64,000 nucleotides of DNA from Portulaca oleracea (GCA_029582165.1 CM055892.1:2265347-2329346), one strand, 5' to 3'; counted from the stretch's first letter, positions 10,774 to 22,677 are shown. The notes: generated from the letters alone by a model not told the origin. Numbers and translations: made by a program.

Positions 10774-13308
10774 CTACCAAACAAGCTCGACAAAGAGCAT
10801 CAAGAAAAGAGTCTGGATCGCGATCGCCCCGAGTACCGTAGGACCTGATGTAAATTGGCTGGAAGGCATACTAGGAAAATCAGAGCCTGAATACCCATGG
10901 CCGAAGCCAGGGGGCTGACTGTAAGGCACGATAGATTGAGCATGATACTGAGGCGCCCATGGACTAGGCACTCTCTCCATCGAACCTTGGAATCCACTAG
11001 ATTCCGAACGGTCTTCTACCATGAACTTCGGGATACCGGGAGACCTTCTCCGTGAAGAGCTAGCAGAAGGATCATATGGCACATTCATCAAATCTTGATC
11101 CCTGCGCCTAGATGGTCCTAAATCTCCACGAAAACCCCTGCTACCTATTTCTCCTGCTGAAGAGTGGCGAGGGGGACGTCTTGACGAGCTCCCAGAGCGT
11201 GGCAAGCTCACATGAGAGTGAGCTTCATTATCTTCATCACCGGCAGTCGGCATCGGACCTCGATATTGGCCATTCTTGAAGTTCTGGTCAATGAACTCTC
11301 GAGCTGTGATACCTTCCCTTAACAGGACATGGATGTGGGCATATGCTTGCTACACGAAAAGAAGTTCCATGAGAATCAAATAGTGCAAGATGAAGGGTGG
11401 TCAAATATGCAACTTACTGGGTTTGCATCAAAGAACTGCAGTATTTCATGATCATTAGGCACGAGAGGGATGAATCCGAACAACATATTTTCTTCCTCCG
11501 CCTGCTCAGGTTCCTCTGCATGCTGGTCCAGAAGAGGGTCGTAATATCCTCCCAGCTACAGAAGGACGAACATCATTAGGATGCCAGAAATTCACAGTTT
11601 ATATGAAAACAGAGGAAATGCTAAAACCTGAGCAAAAGCAAGGCGTCCTCTATGCTGAAGAGCCATTTCTTCCAGGTTATCCGTTGGTATCACGAGATTG
11701 ACTGCTGGGTCATTAACCATCAGACAAGCCATTTCATCCGCCGCCAAGGCTTGCCTATCAAAGATAAGCTCAGGAGGATCCATGGGAACTCTGGGAGGCC
11801 ATTCCCCAGTATGTTGAAAGTATAAGCTTTCCCCCAAATAGAAAGCAAGACCAGAAGGACCTTCCAACAGCAAGCGGCGCTCACTTGCTTCCCTTGCAAG
11901 GCGTACGTCATAATGAAGGTCCCCCGCGTTGTATTCATTTCATGGGAATCGGACGATGTCCTCCTGCAGCAACAGTCATCACCAAAAGCTCGAAGAAGGA
12001 AAAGGCAAAACAAAAAATGCAAGACATACCGGTCTGAGGTTGTCAATAATCCTCCTAAGCCCGTTCAAATCCTTGAAATGGAATTTCAACCGACGTTAGC
12101 TTGATGATTCTGACCATCGCCGAGCAGCAGGAACGCGCATATCACCATTGTTAGTTCCACCAACTACAGGCAGGAAATAGGCCATAACCCATACCTGCAC
12201 ACCAGGGAAGGGTCTTTAAAAAGAAGTTTGCACCTTACAAATTTCTAAATGAAAAAATTCGGAGCATACCTCCAAGACTCGCCAAAGGCTGCTGCCCAGA
12301 TTGAGCATCTTAACTTCTGTCGCTCTTGTACGCGCCATTGTGTCACAACCGGTGGGCCGGCAGGCAACCCGCATTCCTCTGACCAAATGGGCATAAGCGG
12401 CAGCCGCCCAGTTGAAAGATCTCATCTCGCCAAACTTCAGGAGATAATGTGCCCAGGAGAGAGAAATGGTGTCTCCACGGTTTGCGAAAATTGTTGCATT
12501 GATGAAGTGCACCAACACGATGAATTGACGCTGAGGAAGCGGAAGGCTCCCAAATCCTTCACTTTTTATAACGGCCATCAGATGCGTGTACCGCAGGCCG
12601 CCAATTCGTCCCGCTAACGCGACGACGGGTTGCAAAAAGCGCATGAACGCGAGGGTCGACATCCCTCTGAAACTCCAGTAGTTGGCCGCCCCAGCTAAGA
12701 CCTGTAATCATCACAAAGTCAAAAGGAGTAAGCATCATCTCCCCAATTGGGAGGTGGAAAGAGTTCGTAGTATCCCAGAAACGCTCTACAATAGCTCGGC
12801 CATATGTCCTCTTGCCGCTACGAATCTTCCATGCCCTCTAGCAGTCTAGAAAAGGGCCAAAACCAGCATCCCTCACAACGCTTGAATAAAATGTACCCAC
12901 CTTCGCATGGAAGGACAAGGTTATTACACCTTGAATGCTCCCACATGACTTAAAGGAGTCTTCCTACAATAAAGTCGAAAGAAGAATCTAAGGGGTAAAG
13001 TACTTCAAGTAAAATTCAAAGTAGCTAAGGTTGCTTTAGGATTAAACTTAAAGTACAGCAGTAAATAGCATGCAAAGCAACTGCAAAAGTAAAACATGCT
13101 ATATGAAGGAGCATACCGAGTCATGAGAACGAAAGAACCATGCATGCTCATCTTGGCGGAAGACCAACTGAGCTGGAATGAAATCCCCGCTAGGATACTC
13201 TCGCTGCACTGTTCTTGCATATAGACGCTCTTGAATTGCTGGTTGAGTAGCACGCCTGCGTCCTCGCCGAAAGAAATTCATACTTTTATGAAGAAACTTC
13301 AAAAACAC
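10774..13308 (-). pseudogene. Antisense plant-mobile-domain (PMD) gene of element B, decayed
   Basis: Exons can be followed on the minus strand by splice sites and by homology to the element C gene. First exon from 13281 or 13308 to 13117 (basic, RRGRRRA). PMD exon 12963-12270 (RFWDTTNSFHLP, FDFVMITGLSWGG, ... SLWRVLE). A third near 12194-12030 (VWVMAYFLPVV...). A fourth ending near 11594 (RLLLEGPSGLAFYLGE, WPPRVPMDPPE). A last exon 11353-10774, a Ser/Pro/Arg-rich tail. Damage: TAG at 12840-12838, a net 1-nt shift in the PMD exon (694 nt instead of a multiple of three), and an in-frame TAA in the third exon. PMD proteins of host plants (MAIN/MAIL) act in silencing and development; retroelement copies are of unknown role. 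Exon limits other than those given exactly are approximate. Confidence 0.7.
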
Positions 13309-14578
13309 CCAAAATATTTTCTAGAGAGAAAGTGGGAAGCCAAAATGCAAAGGCTCGGGTTTGGAGTGATGAAAGAATGTCGAGCTCAAGCCCCATTTAT
13401 TGGCAAAATAGATGAGCTCCCACTGCCACGTGTCAGCTCACCACTGGTCCCCAGCAAAGGCCGATCGGCCTGCAAGACCAGCTGCAATTATTGCATTGAA
13501 TGGTCTCCTGCATGGCCTGCAAAAAGTTGCAATTGTACGAACCAAAAGATTCCTCCCAAGAGTGTAGGCCGGTCGGCTAGGGAAGAAGAATCCATTGTTT
13601 TCTTCCTCCTTTGTCACCTTCCTAACATGCATCTTCCCAAAGCCACGCATAGTCCAGCATGAAGCGTGCCCAATAAGAAGAGGGTGCCCTTTTCCAAGTC
13701 AAAAGCATCCATTCCCCAAAAGGGAACAAGTCCCAATGGCTGATCAACCGCAACCCGAGGTAAGTTTCTCGGACCGAAATTCATAATTCATCAGAACTGA
13801 CGAAAACCATTTTTATATTTTGCAGGAAAAATAAGGGCCACGATCAGTGAAGTCCCTCGGCATTGAAATTGCCATCATTATCATCCTGAGCCATCGGCAG
13901 AGTTTCGGTGAAGTCTCGACAATCAGGGCCATCGGCAGAGTTTCGATGCAGTCCCAATCCTGAGCCATCGGCAGAGTTTCGATGAAGTCTCGACAACCAG
14001 GGCCATAGGCAGAGTTTCGATGCAGTCCCAATCCTGAGCCATCGGCAGAGCTTCGATGAAGTCTCAACCCCCATGCCATCGACATCGCGATCGATGAAGT
14101 CCTTCAGCATCAAACATGGCAACAAAATCATCAACATCGACACTGGGAAAGACTGGAACCGACACTGGGAAAGACCAGAAAATCAACCCCAAGAGCCATC
14201 TGCATCGTGACCGATGAAGTCTCTCCAACAAGTACAGCATCATTCTTGCTCGAGATCATCAATCGCGTAACTTCGCCAACCGCGACATAGGACCTAGCTT
14301 CCAAGTGTTAGCCCACATCTTCAAGTAGGATGTCGACAAACATCCGAGATCATAACAAGTAGGATGTCACCAAACGTCCGAGATCACCTCAAGTAGAGCA
14401 TCGGTCTTGCTCGAGATCACCAATCGGCGCGAGTTCGCCAACCGCGATGCAAGACTCAGCTTCCAAGCATCACTTCAGGCTTTGCACTCAACAAAGTCAT
14501 ATCCTCGACCGGTGTCCATCAAATCAAGACTAATTTGATTCTGGTCCTATCTTCGGACTCAATCAAAGTGGGGGCTCC
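13309..14578 (+). other. Element B 3' untranslated region with hairpins and PPT
   Basis: Non-coding, ending in the polypurine tract CAAAGTGGGGGC at about 14563-14574, which abuts the LTR. Two GC palindromes, AGGCCGATCGGCCT (13458-13471) and GTAGGCCGGTCGGCTA (13564-13579), lie upstream of the PMD pseudogene start, and tandem repeats occupy 13890-14230 and about 14310-14470. Confidence 0.65.
13890..14230 (+). repeat. Tandem repeat in element B 3' UTR (alternating 36/38-bp monomers)
   Basis: Monomers beginning GCCATCGGCAGAGTTTCGAT alternate between two endings (GCAGTCCCAATCCTGA and GAAGTCTCGACAATCAGG), giving a ~74-bp higher-order dimer. Five good copies are followed by two degenerate ones. A second, weaker repeat with GGATGTC and CCGAGATCA follows at about 14320-14410. 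Tandem repeats in the 3' UTR are typical of the Tat lineage and are a known source of satellites. Confidence 0.8.
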
Positions 14579-15091
14579 TGTAGACACCGGGATTTTGACA
14601 CATAAAATAGCATAAAAAGAAGAGCGGAAGATTAAATAAATACATGCATTCTACATGTATTTGTTCACTTAAAGCTACCTGCATGATCACATGTAGTCCA
14701 TCCTAGCTACATGCACATTTTTTATAAAAATGAAGCCATGCAAACCCTACAAACAAGAGCTAGAGGTCGCGAGATCAAACCCTCACAAAAGCACTCAAAA
14801 AACACTCCTAAAAGCTAAATAATATATACACTCTCCGTCCAGTGTGAATGGCAGCTTCCCTAGGCAAGTTACCTTCATATTATCACCGACCATGCATGCA
14901 TGGACGAGGAGAATCCCTCCCCCCTGGAGTACTAGCCGACCAGCCTACACGGTATTGACCATACGTGGTCAATCGACCACGTTTTGCCGTCCATTTCCAA
15001 CATCTCCCCCTACTGCCTTGGTATTGTGCAAGCTCCGGAGACTACGAGGTGTGTGTGTATGTATGCATGTATCTCCCTCCTCCTCTTAGCC

Positions 15092-15099
15092 TATAAATA
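15092..15099 (+). promoter_or_regulatory. TATA box of the element B LTR
   Basis: TATAAATA followed by a pyrimidine-rich leader of several hundred bases, as usual for plant LTR promoters. Confidence 0.55.
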
Positions 15100-15621
15100 C
15101 TACTCCTCTCCAAGCCATTTCACTCATCAACTCACTCATAAAATCATCCTTTCTCTCTTCACTCATTCACTCATTCATCATCTTTCCCTCTCTAATCATT
15201 CTCTTATTCTCTCTACTTCTTATATAATCTCTCTTATCCTCCTATTCTACTATCATACTACTTTACTATCATCCTTCTAATCATCATCATCTTCCTAATC
15301 TTCCCATCACAAAAACACGTATCATATTCCTATCCTAAACTCCACAAAGAACCCTAGCCTAAACACATCTCAAAACTACAAAAAAAAAAAAAAAGCCTTC
15401 TTATTCCCTCTTTTTCTACCTCTTCTTTTTATCATCTTTTTATCACCGTATCTTTTCTATCATTCTTTTGATCCATTTTGGCACTTGGAGAGGAGGAATC
15501 TAAAGGCATCAAGGAGGATTCATCAAGCATTCAAAGGCTAGGCAAGGTCTTTTCCCATAAAGTAGCAATGTAAGCCCTTAAATGTTCTTTTTCTCGTGTG
15601 AATAAGTGTATATTTGTACCT

Positions 15622-15848
15622 ACCAAATGAGTTTAGCTCACATGGTATTGTGATTGCCTTCCAACTTGGAGGTGGTGGGATCGAGTCCCACTACTTGCAA
15701 AATTCCTTTTGTGGAATTCTGCAAGGCTTTCAACCAGGCCTTGGGCCTGGGTTACCCCCTCCCCTGGACCCGCTAAGCCTTGCTAGGCAAACCCTGAGAT
15801 AGGGGCCTAGTAGGGTGGGTCGAACTTACCCATGTAAAAAAAAAAAAA
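15622..15848 (+). mobile_element. tRNA-derived SINE with 14-bp target duplication
   Basis: A 227-bp insertion flanked by identical copies of GTATATTTGTACCT (15608-15621 and 15849-15862). Near its head are RNA polymerase III promoter boxes: A-box-like TAGCTCACATGG (15634-15645) and B-box-like GGATCGAGTCCC (about 15678-15689), spaced as in a tRNA gene. It ends in a 13-nt poly(A) tail (15836-15848). The identical duplications suggest a fairly recent insertion mobilised by LINE machinery. It sits in the LTR of element B and postdates it. Family not assigned. Confidence 0.9.
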
Positions 15849-16430
15849 GTATATTTGTACCTTTTATCTTGTATTTCATTCTTATTGCATGATTCCATGA
15901 AGTAATTCTATAAAGTATTCATTCATTTCCCTTCCAAACTTTATCAAAAGCACATTTTAAAACTTTTAGTAGAGTCTTTCCTTTTGTGAGAGGCGAACTC
16001 TTAAGGTTTACTTTTCGAGTTCGTAGCCTTACCCCCAAATCCATTCTTGGGTTTCGCAGGTGGAGTCTTTCTTTCTTTTCTTTTGGTTTTGTCTTGGCTT
16101 TTCCCTTAAAAAGTCGGGTGGCGACTCCCATTTCGAAATAAAACACATCGAGGATTGCATGAACTATGGTTAAACATGGTTTTACAATGTATCGATGCAA
16201 CTTTATGGTTTTTCTTTCTTATATTTCTAAATAATATTTGCATAAATTGCTTTCTTCCGAGCCTAACATTTAAATGAGCAAATTGGGTTAAATTTAGAAG
16301 AGTTTGGAACAAGTGGACGTTCACTCTTAAAGGTCTAATTCAAGGACTCATAAAATGCCTAAGTAAAGGGAAAGTGATTTTACAAATTATTATTCATGAA
16401 ATATATGATTGATTTCCTTAAATAGTTTTT

Positions 16431-17535
16431 CAAAGGTTAAACCCCAGCACGAATCAACAAATCACACCCCCAATCCTAACGTGGACGTTCGGAAGCCCGA
16501 ACGACGAGGAAAAATATCCACACTAACTAAGCTAACAACATCCAAACCAACCCTAAGCATGATTTCTAACATCAACAATCACAAACAAGCAAAACAATGA
16601 CAATAGCAAGCAAAGCAATAAAGAAGCAAGTAAAGTAATTAGCAAAGCAATTAATAAAGGAGACTAAGGGAAGAGAGAACTTATCAAATGCTGGAAATGA
16701 ATAAAGAAAAGCAATGGAAATGATGATCCAACAATATCTCAATTGATTGAATCTTCAATCCTTGAATCACACCAAAAATCCACTAAAACCCTAGATTAAT
16801 CAAGTTAATCTCTCACTAGTCTCTCTCTAAAACTCACTAATACAAAGCTAAAAAGTAGAAGTCTAAACTAAAATTCAGATCCCCCAAGAAATCATCACTC
16901 CTCGAATATATACAAGGCAAAGAAGTTGAGTAAAACGCTGTCGTTACAAGCCTAGCATGCGCGCTGAAATCATGAGGTCGCGGGGGCAACCTAGGACGTA
17001 GCGGGTGCGACCTGTGAGAAAACCAGCCAGGCGATTCAAAGCTTCATAAGGTCGCGGGCGCGACCTGGGATGGGCGGGAGGGCGACCTCCCTCTTCCAGC
17101 CTGGGTGAACTACACTTGGCAATGGTATAGCGGGCGGCACGCGATTTGTAGCGAGCGCGACTAGCTTGTAGCAGGCACCACAATAGCTGTAGCAGGCGTG
17201 ATAGCCTGCTTCTTCGCTTTGCTTCCTTTCTTTTACTTCCTTCCTTCCAAGTCTTGTAACGCCTGCTACAAGGATTGTAGCGGGTGTTACCTCACTGATC
17301 AACACCAAACAAAGGGAAGGTGGTCTCGTTCAACTCCGCTTCGGCTCTCGGTTCGGCTTGGCTCGGGAAATCTCTAAAAAGCCTCAAATTAGCCCGTTTT
17401 CCTTGCTTTTGCTCAAAAAAGTCCAAAAACCTACAAAACAACTAAAACACTAGTAAAAAGCATGAAAAAGACTCGGAATCGAGCAAAAATAACAAGATAA
17501 AAGGCGATATTTCGGCCCAAAAATGGGACTAAACA
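16431..17535 (-). mobile_element. Reverse-strand Athila-type LTR remnant, copy 1
   Basis: On the minus strand an LTR begins TGTTTAGTCCCATTTTTGG at 17535, followed by a GC-hairpin-rich stretch (16960-17300), a TATA-like TTGTATATATT near 16903-16915 and a T-rich leader, the same layout as the Athila LTR at 4633-6367 but a different family. The far end is lost at the junction with the element B LTR. No internal region or duplication was identified, so it is a truncated or solo LTR. Confidence 0.55.
16960..17300 (-). repeat. Dispersed hairpins GTCGC-GGGC-GCGAC in reverse-strand LTR copy 1
   Basis: About eight imperfect copies. The best reads GGTCGCGGGCGCGACC at about 17050-17065. Others have GTAGC/GCGAC or GTAGC/GTTAC stems with loops GGGT, GAGC or AGGC, so several differences keep or nearly keep pairing. 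Confidence 0.7.
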
Positions 17536-17540
17536 CTAGG

Positions 17541-18500
17541 CTCACTTGTTGGGATTCTAACCAAATCAAATGGATGCAATAAGCATCAAGGAACAGAAAA
17601 CAAATGAAGAACAAGATAGACAAATGAATGGTGATTGTTACAGACACACCTTCCGGAGCGTATGGGCATGGTGGAAATCAATAGCTTAAGTTAAGGAGCA
17701 ATAGATTGAAGAGAATGAAGAACCTCCTTTCTTGACAATAGATATGGAGTTGATGGATGATGTAATTTCTTGAATCCTTGATTGAAATAGCAGTAGTATT
17801 GAATAATAATAACCCAAAATAATCAACTAACAAGAAGCCTGAACACCCAAAGGCACTTGGATATAATTTTGGATAAAGGATAATCCACCACCAAAACCTA
17901 GCACCCCACCATGATTAGATAAAGGATGATCCACCACTAATCAATAAATGACTTGCTTACACCACCATTAACAATGGATGAAGTAAAAACAAGATTTAAG
18001 GGAAAGATTAGGGAGCAACCCTAGCTCTTCATTAACATTAATCTGCAAACTTTGCCACGAAATACAAGGAAAATCATATTTATACAAGGCAATTAAGTCA
18101 CTAAATGCAGTCATTTAGTCTGGAAAAAACGCGTAAAATTGGGTTTTCGCGGCCACGACCATTATGGGAGCGAACAAGCGATTGCATAATCGGGCGGGTC
18201 TGCGGGCGCGACGGCAGACGTGGTGGGCGCGATTCTGGGCTCAAGGGCGTCACGGGCGCGATGGCACACTTGGCGGGCGCGACGATTCTGGGCCTAAGGG
18301 TGTCACGGGTGCAACCCTCAGTCGTCGCGGGTGTCATGTCGCTTTGGTCATTCCCCCCCTTTCTCCTTGCTCGCGTAGCGCCCGCTATGGATTTGTAGCA
18401 GAGGCGACTAGCCTGGAAACCCTCCTTGAGTAAAGTGGTCGTTCCGGCCCTTCTCCTTTGAAACCCCCCCAGCTTGGATCGGCTCGGGAACCCTTTTTGC
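17541..18500 (-). mobile_element. Reverse-strand Athila-type LTR remnant, copy 2
   Basis: Minus-strand sequence with the same plan: hairpins of the CGCGCCCGC kind at 18140-18420, TATA box TATAAATA (18084-18077) within TTGCCTTGTATAAATATG, then a long leader. Related to copy 1 (both have TTGCCTTGTATA before the leader) but diverged. Boundaries are approximate; copy 1 may have inserted into it at 17535/17541. Confidence 0.5.
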
Positions 18501-19643
18501 CTTACATTTTATTCACCCGGGATCACACTCGAACCCCGACACCAAATAGCTACATCATCTCGGGACGGCCCGGTACGAAGTACGGTCCCAAGGCCTCCGA
18601 AGTCGGTGAAACTCACAAGCCTCCTTAGAGGGCCTCAGAACCCATCCAGAGGATGGCCCAGACAATCTTCGGATATCCAGATTTCATCGGAAATTGCACC
18701 TCAACGCTCGTTGTGGTGGAGGCGGATCTCTTGGCGAAGGCAACGAGGGAGGAGTATGGAACCCGAGACTCTTCACCTTCAATCTCATTCACAAGGAAAA
18801 TTACTTGCAACTACTCGTTTGGTTACAGATTCACCTTCAAAAGAGAGATTGCAAGTTCTACACAACACCACTTGATTGCCAAATCAAGATATTGGAGTAG
18901 AATCGAGAGTTTTAGTTACTCACAAACAAAGGAAAACTCTTAATTGGATGTTCTATATTCATCAAGTATGAACCTAGAAAATGAAAGGGGCGTGCGTGAT
19001 ATAGTAAGGCAGCAACCAAGCAGCCAAGCACACTCCTCTCTAAATTACAACAACTTAACTTTCCTAATCATAAAAAAAAGGTCCTAAACATACTTAATTA
19101 AGCTAAGTACATAGGAAATGAACTAATACAACTTTTCATGCTGAAATATTCGTCCATCATGGTGGCGAAATGAACCAATAGAAGCAAGCAATGTGATATC
19201 TCCTCATAGGACCAGCACAAGACACTTAACGCCATTCCCTTGCCGACACCTCCTACTTGCTTTGCTTGCTTGGCCAACCCTACCAGTTGGGTATCCTCCT
19301 TGTCGTCCAAAAGAGAGGGAAAATCAAATTCATGGTGAAAAGACCGATCTACCCTTGTAAAACACCAAAATCCCAATCAGACCAAAATTGAACTCCAAGA
19401 CACATATGTTGATTTACACTAGTTGTGTAGAACTCAAATAAACTCCAAATTGAGCAAACTTAGACTTTTTGGAAAGCTCATTCAATGTCCTCCAAAAGTC
19501 TCCAGGGGTAAAAGTGGAGGAGAAGTCTCAATTTTAAGTTATGGAGACAAATAGAAAAGCGATCAAACAGGATGAATGATACTCCAATCCATTCATGTTC
19601 TTCTTGAGCTCATGGATAGCCAAGTAACGTGGTTGCACCAAAT
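18501..19643. other. Unassigned sequence between reverse-strand LTRs and solo LTR
   Basis: Moderately GC-rich near 18500-18760, AT-rich afterwards. Short open frames exist on both strands (for example 18653-18943 on + and 19098-19376 on -) but none resembles a protein I recognise. Sequence continues across the solo LTR to 21924, so this is older DNA. Confidence 0.4.
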
Positions 19644-19648
19644 GGGAC

Positions 19649-21918
19649 TGAAATACCCCGTCCCAAAAAAAAAGGGGTCCTATTAGTATTATAATTTTTA
19701 TTTTTTTTATTCTTTTAGGAGAGTCAAACCCTAAACCTAGACCTTCTATATATTTATACCTACCTCCTTAGAAAATAATACAGTGTCTCCCGTCGTCTAT
19801 CATAGAGAAGGAGAAGAAAAACCTAAAGGTTAGTATTGTCATACTACTCTTTCTTATCCTCCCTTCAATTATAGTGCTAATTACTTTGAGATTAGTCTTG
19901 AATTAATTGTAGAGTAGTCGGCTGAATAGGACACTTGAAAGTTGATTAATCGATTTCTATTAGTATTCCTCGAGTAAATTCCAATTGTGTTTTCTAATGT
20001 TAGGCAATGAGGATATCAAGGAAAGAGGAAAAGAAAAGGGGAACAAAACGAAAAGGGGATTTCTATTAGTAGATGCTTGTGGATATTAACAACAATTGTA
20101 ATTGGTTGAACTTCGTTTGTGTTTGGTGGTGGAGGGATAATTAAAGAAAAGGAACACATGATTGTGGTTATGTTTAGCCATGTAATTAGGATAGGATGAT
20201 AACAATTCATGATATTGCTAATTATGATGTTTGATGATGGAACATGGTGATGGTGATGATATTTGATGATGATGCGTCAAGAGTTGTAAGACTAAAGTCA
20301 ATGGGATAGGCTTACTACATCTTAAATGTTAAGATGATTATAATGTGGAATTGGTAGATTAAGAGAATCATGGAAAATAAGTGAGATTTTATTTGGTGCA
20401 CCGACATGGAGTAATAAGAATGTGATGACCAGAACCAAGTGAGCATAAGGGCGGTTAACAAATAATTAGACAATTCCCTAAGTTCCTATATACCCTATAA
20501 TTAGTTCGTTTTGGGTCTCGACCAGTAATCTCATAAATTTTTATGTAATATTGTTGGGTAGTTTGCAAATAAATATTAGCTTATATTAATTATTAGGTCT
20601 TGGTTCAATTATAGGCGACCCTATCTCATGACAATAGATCATTCGTTTTTGCTGCTTCTAGGTAAGTGGTGTGATACTCTTTTAGTCTTCTTTCATTCCC
20701 AAAATATTGTTTTATAAAGTCCTCTTCCGTAAGTTTATTTTATTAAATTGGGTTGGCATGCTATTGTTTACACATATTATATTTGGTTATATTTATGTCC
20801 GAAAGATTTGATTGACTCCGTATTGATTTATGTGTTTACAAAGTGAGCCTTTTAGTGTTGATTTTATAAGTTTTTTTATTTTGCCTTTATATACCAAGTG
20901 ACGTTTTGTGATGATTTAACTAAGTTATTTGCAAAGTAGTTGTTTCGAATAATAAGTCTGGTGTTTAAATTATTTGAACCTTCCGTTTGTACAAGTAACT
21001 TTGTGAGTTTGATTTATTATTATTCCTAATCACTTGACTGGGTGTTGTTTGTATATTTTGATACTCAAGTTACTGGTTTTGTTTTTGGGCTATGTCTTCT
21101 GCCTTAGCCAGTTAAGGTATGCACTGGACCTGTCGATCGACTTGTATGCGCGCTATTGTGTATTCTGATCTGTGTATGTGTTCCGTTGGGTCCAATTCTA
21201 TGTTGCCCCACCACTGGGTCAATAGTGGTTTTCGTTGCCCCGCCACTGGGTCAATAGTGGTCTCTGTTGCCCACGTCGCTGGGCTAGTAGCGGCTGTCTG
21301 TTGACCATGCCACTGGGCTAGTAGTGGCCTTAGCCCTAAAGTGTGTTTTGTGTCTGTGACCGCTAAGTTTTGATGTATTGTGTATTTATACCGGTAAATC
21401 ACTTGTGAACATTATTGAATATTTTTGAGGTTTTTGAGCTAAGTTATTTATAAAACCCAGTCATGTTTTGTTATTAAATTATTTATTGACTCAGACCCAG
21501 CATGTGTTTTACTTGCATGCCTAACCCAGCTAAAGGAGTGTTATGCTACTTACTGGGCTTTCGAGCTCATCCTTTCATCTTCCTTTTTTTTCAGGTTATG
21601 ATTATTGGCTTTTTAGTAGTTTCCAAGTTCTTTATGGTACCAGAGTTTAGCAGTGAAGCGTAGTGAGCCAAGAAATTGTGTGGGATAAGATTTATGTTAT
21701 TTTTCAGTTGCTTTGTGAGTTGGAAGATTTCAATAACTTTTGTCATAGCTTCCGTTGTATAGTTAAGTACCCTTCTTAGTTGACTATTCAATCAAGTACT
21801 CTATTCGAAGTCTATTTTTGTATCTTGGGTTTGGTTTTGTCTTTTGAGCCTTGCATACTTGTTGGACCTTGTCCTACAGGTGTGCGGCGTCTGTTACCCC
21901 TGGGTTCGGGGTGTGACA
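19649..21918 (+). mobile_element. Solo LTR (2,270 bp) with GGGAC target duplication
   Basis: It starts TGAAATACCCCGTCCC and ends CGGGGTGTGACA, flanked by GGGAC at 19644-19648 and 21919-21923. The TG...CA ends with complementary GC-rich termini (ACCCCG / CGGGGT), the length and the absence of coding resemble solo LTRs of chromovirus (Tekay-like) gypsy elements; the family is inferred, not proven. It contains four tandem hairpin units at 21201-21330. Confidence 0.85.
21201..21330 (+). repeat. Four ~33-bp hairpin units inside the solo LTR
   Basis: Units begin TGTTGCCC or a variant at about 21201, 21233, 21265 and 21299. Each has CCACT-loop-AGTGG; in the third unit the stem is TCGCT/AGCGG, where an A:T pair has become G:C on both sides. 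Confidence 0.8.
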
Positions 21919-21923
21919 GGGAC

Positions 21924-22162
21924 GGCATGGGCTGATTCCCATCTGTTGTATTATAGTTGATACATCCAACAATGCTCCAAATTTTTATTAAGGACTAGGA
22001 TGCCTCTGAGATACTCAGGCCAGCATGTTGGTTTTTGTAGGTTATAATTTGAGTGATTCTGCTCTTCTATATGTTGTTGACAATAGCATTTTAGGTTGTA
22101 CATCTCAGCTTCATATTTTAGCAGGATAGATTCCTCCATTTTTCTCCAAATGCTGCCTAGAA

Positions 22163-22216
<54 letters not shown>

Positions 22217-22677
22217 TAATCGAATGTGTCAGATCGGGCAACTTTGGGTTCGGGTTTGTTTGGATCAACCGTGTTCCGCTTCGGTTTCGGTTCAGTTTGG
22301 GCGGACATTGAGTTCGGTTTGAGTTCAGGGGGCCTTGATCGGGTTATGCCGAATCTTAACCTTCGGGTTTGGATTGGGTTAAACTTAATTCGGATTGGGT
22401 TGAGTTGGGTCCGTTCAAATTTGGATCCGGTTGCTTCGGTTCATTGTTTTCGGGCGAATTCCACGTATGTATATTCGGGTTGGAGTGCTAATACTTCGGA
22501 TTGAGTTGTGTTTAGGTCAAGTTGCTTTTCAGATCAAGTTGTTTGCTTTTAGATCAAGTTGCTATATAAAATTTTAAATATTACTCAAATGCCAAATTTC
22601 AAATTTTGACCAAATATTAATTGAATTTAAATAATTTATAGTATATGAGTTATTTGTTTGTAACGTATAGTACTATG
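21924..22677. other. Flank of element C: AT-rich DNA, (TA)n and GGGTTCGG-rich tract
   Basis: It continues the sequence interrupted by the solo LTR, then a (TA)n microsatellite at about 22165-22214, then about 270 bp of degenerate GGTTCGGGTT-like words (22226-22500), then AT-rich DNA to the CTATG duplication. No coding recognised. Confidence 0.6.
22165..22214. repeat. (TA)n microsatellite
   Basis: About 50 bp of uninterrupted alternating TA. Confidence 0.95.

Larger units (their letters stand above)
6368..16430 (+). mobile_element. Element B: degenerate Tat-lineage Ty3/gypsy element, 5' part outside the window
   Basis: Reading left to right: RNase H-integrase remnant on +, antisense DUF7745 gene, antisense PMD pseudogene, tandem-repeat 3' UTR, PPT (CAAAGTGGGGGC) and 3' LTR beginning TGTAGACACC at 14579. 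Element C has the same order, so B is a diverged relative. Element A is inserted into its RNase H region. The right boundary is uncertain because it merges with reverse-strand Athila-type LTR sequence. Confidence 0.75.
14579..16430 (+). mobile_element. 3' LTR of element B (right end approximate)
   Basis: It begins TGTAGACACCGGG directly after the polypurine tract. A TATA box (TATAAATA, 15092-15099) precedes a C/T-rich transcribed leader. Palindromes occur at 14933-14947 and 14952-14981. A SINE is inserted at 15622-15848. Near 16113-16128 the phrase GTCGGGTGGCGACTCC occurs; in element C a related GGCGACTCC lies about 340 bp before the LTR end, so the true end is probably near 16400, but no CA end with a duplication could be confirmed. 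Confidence 0.6.

Noticed and set aside
15622..15700. Functional tRNA gene
   Set aside because: Polymerase III boxes are present but no cloverleaf is formed; it is the head of a SINE.
18653..18943. 96-residue open frame near 18.7 kb
   Set aside because: No recognised similarity, other frames open over the same interval, no splice or start context.
22226..22500. GGGTTCGG-rich stretch as interstitial telomere sequence
   Set aside because: Words differ from the plant telomere TTTAGGG and are degenerate; more likely low-complexity DNA, possibly the arm of an old element disrupted by element C.
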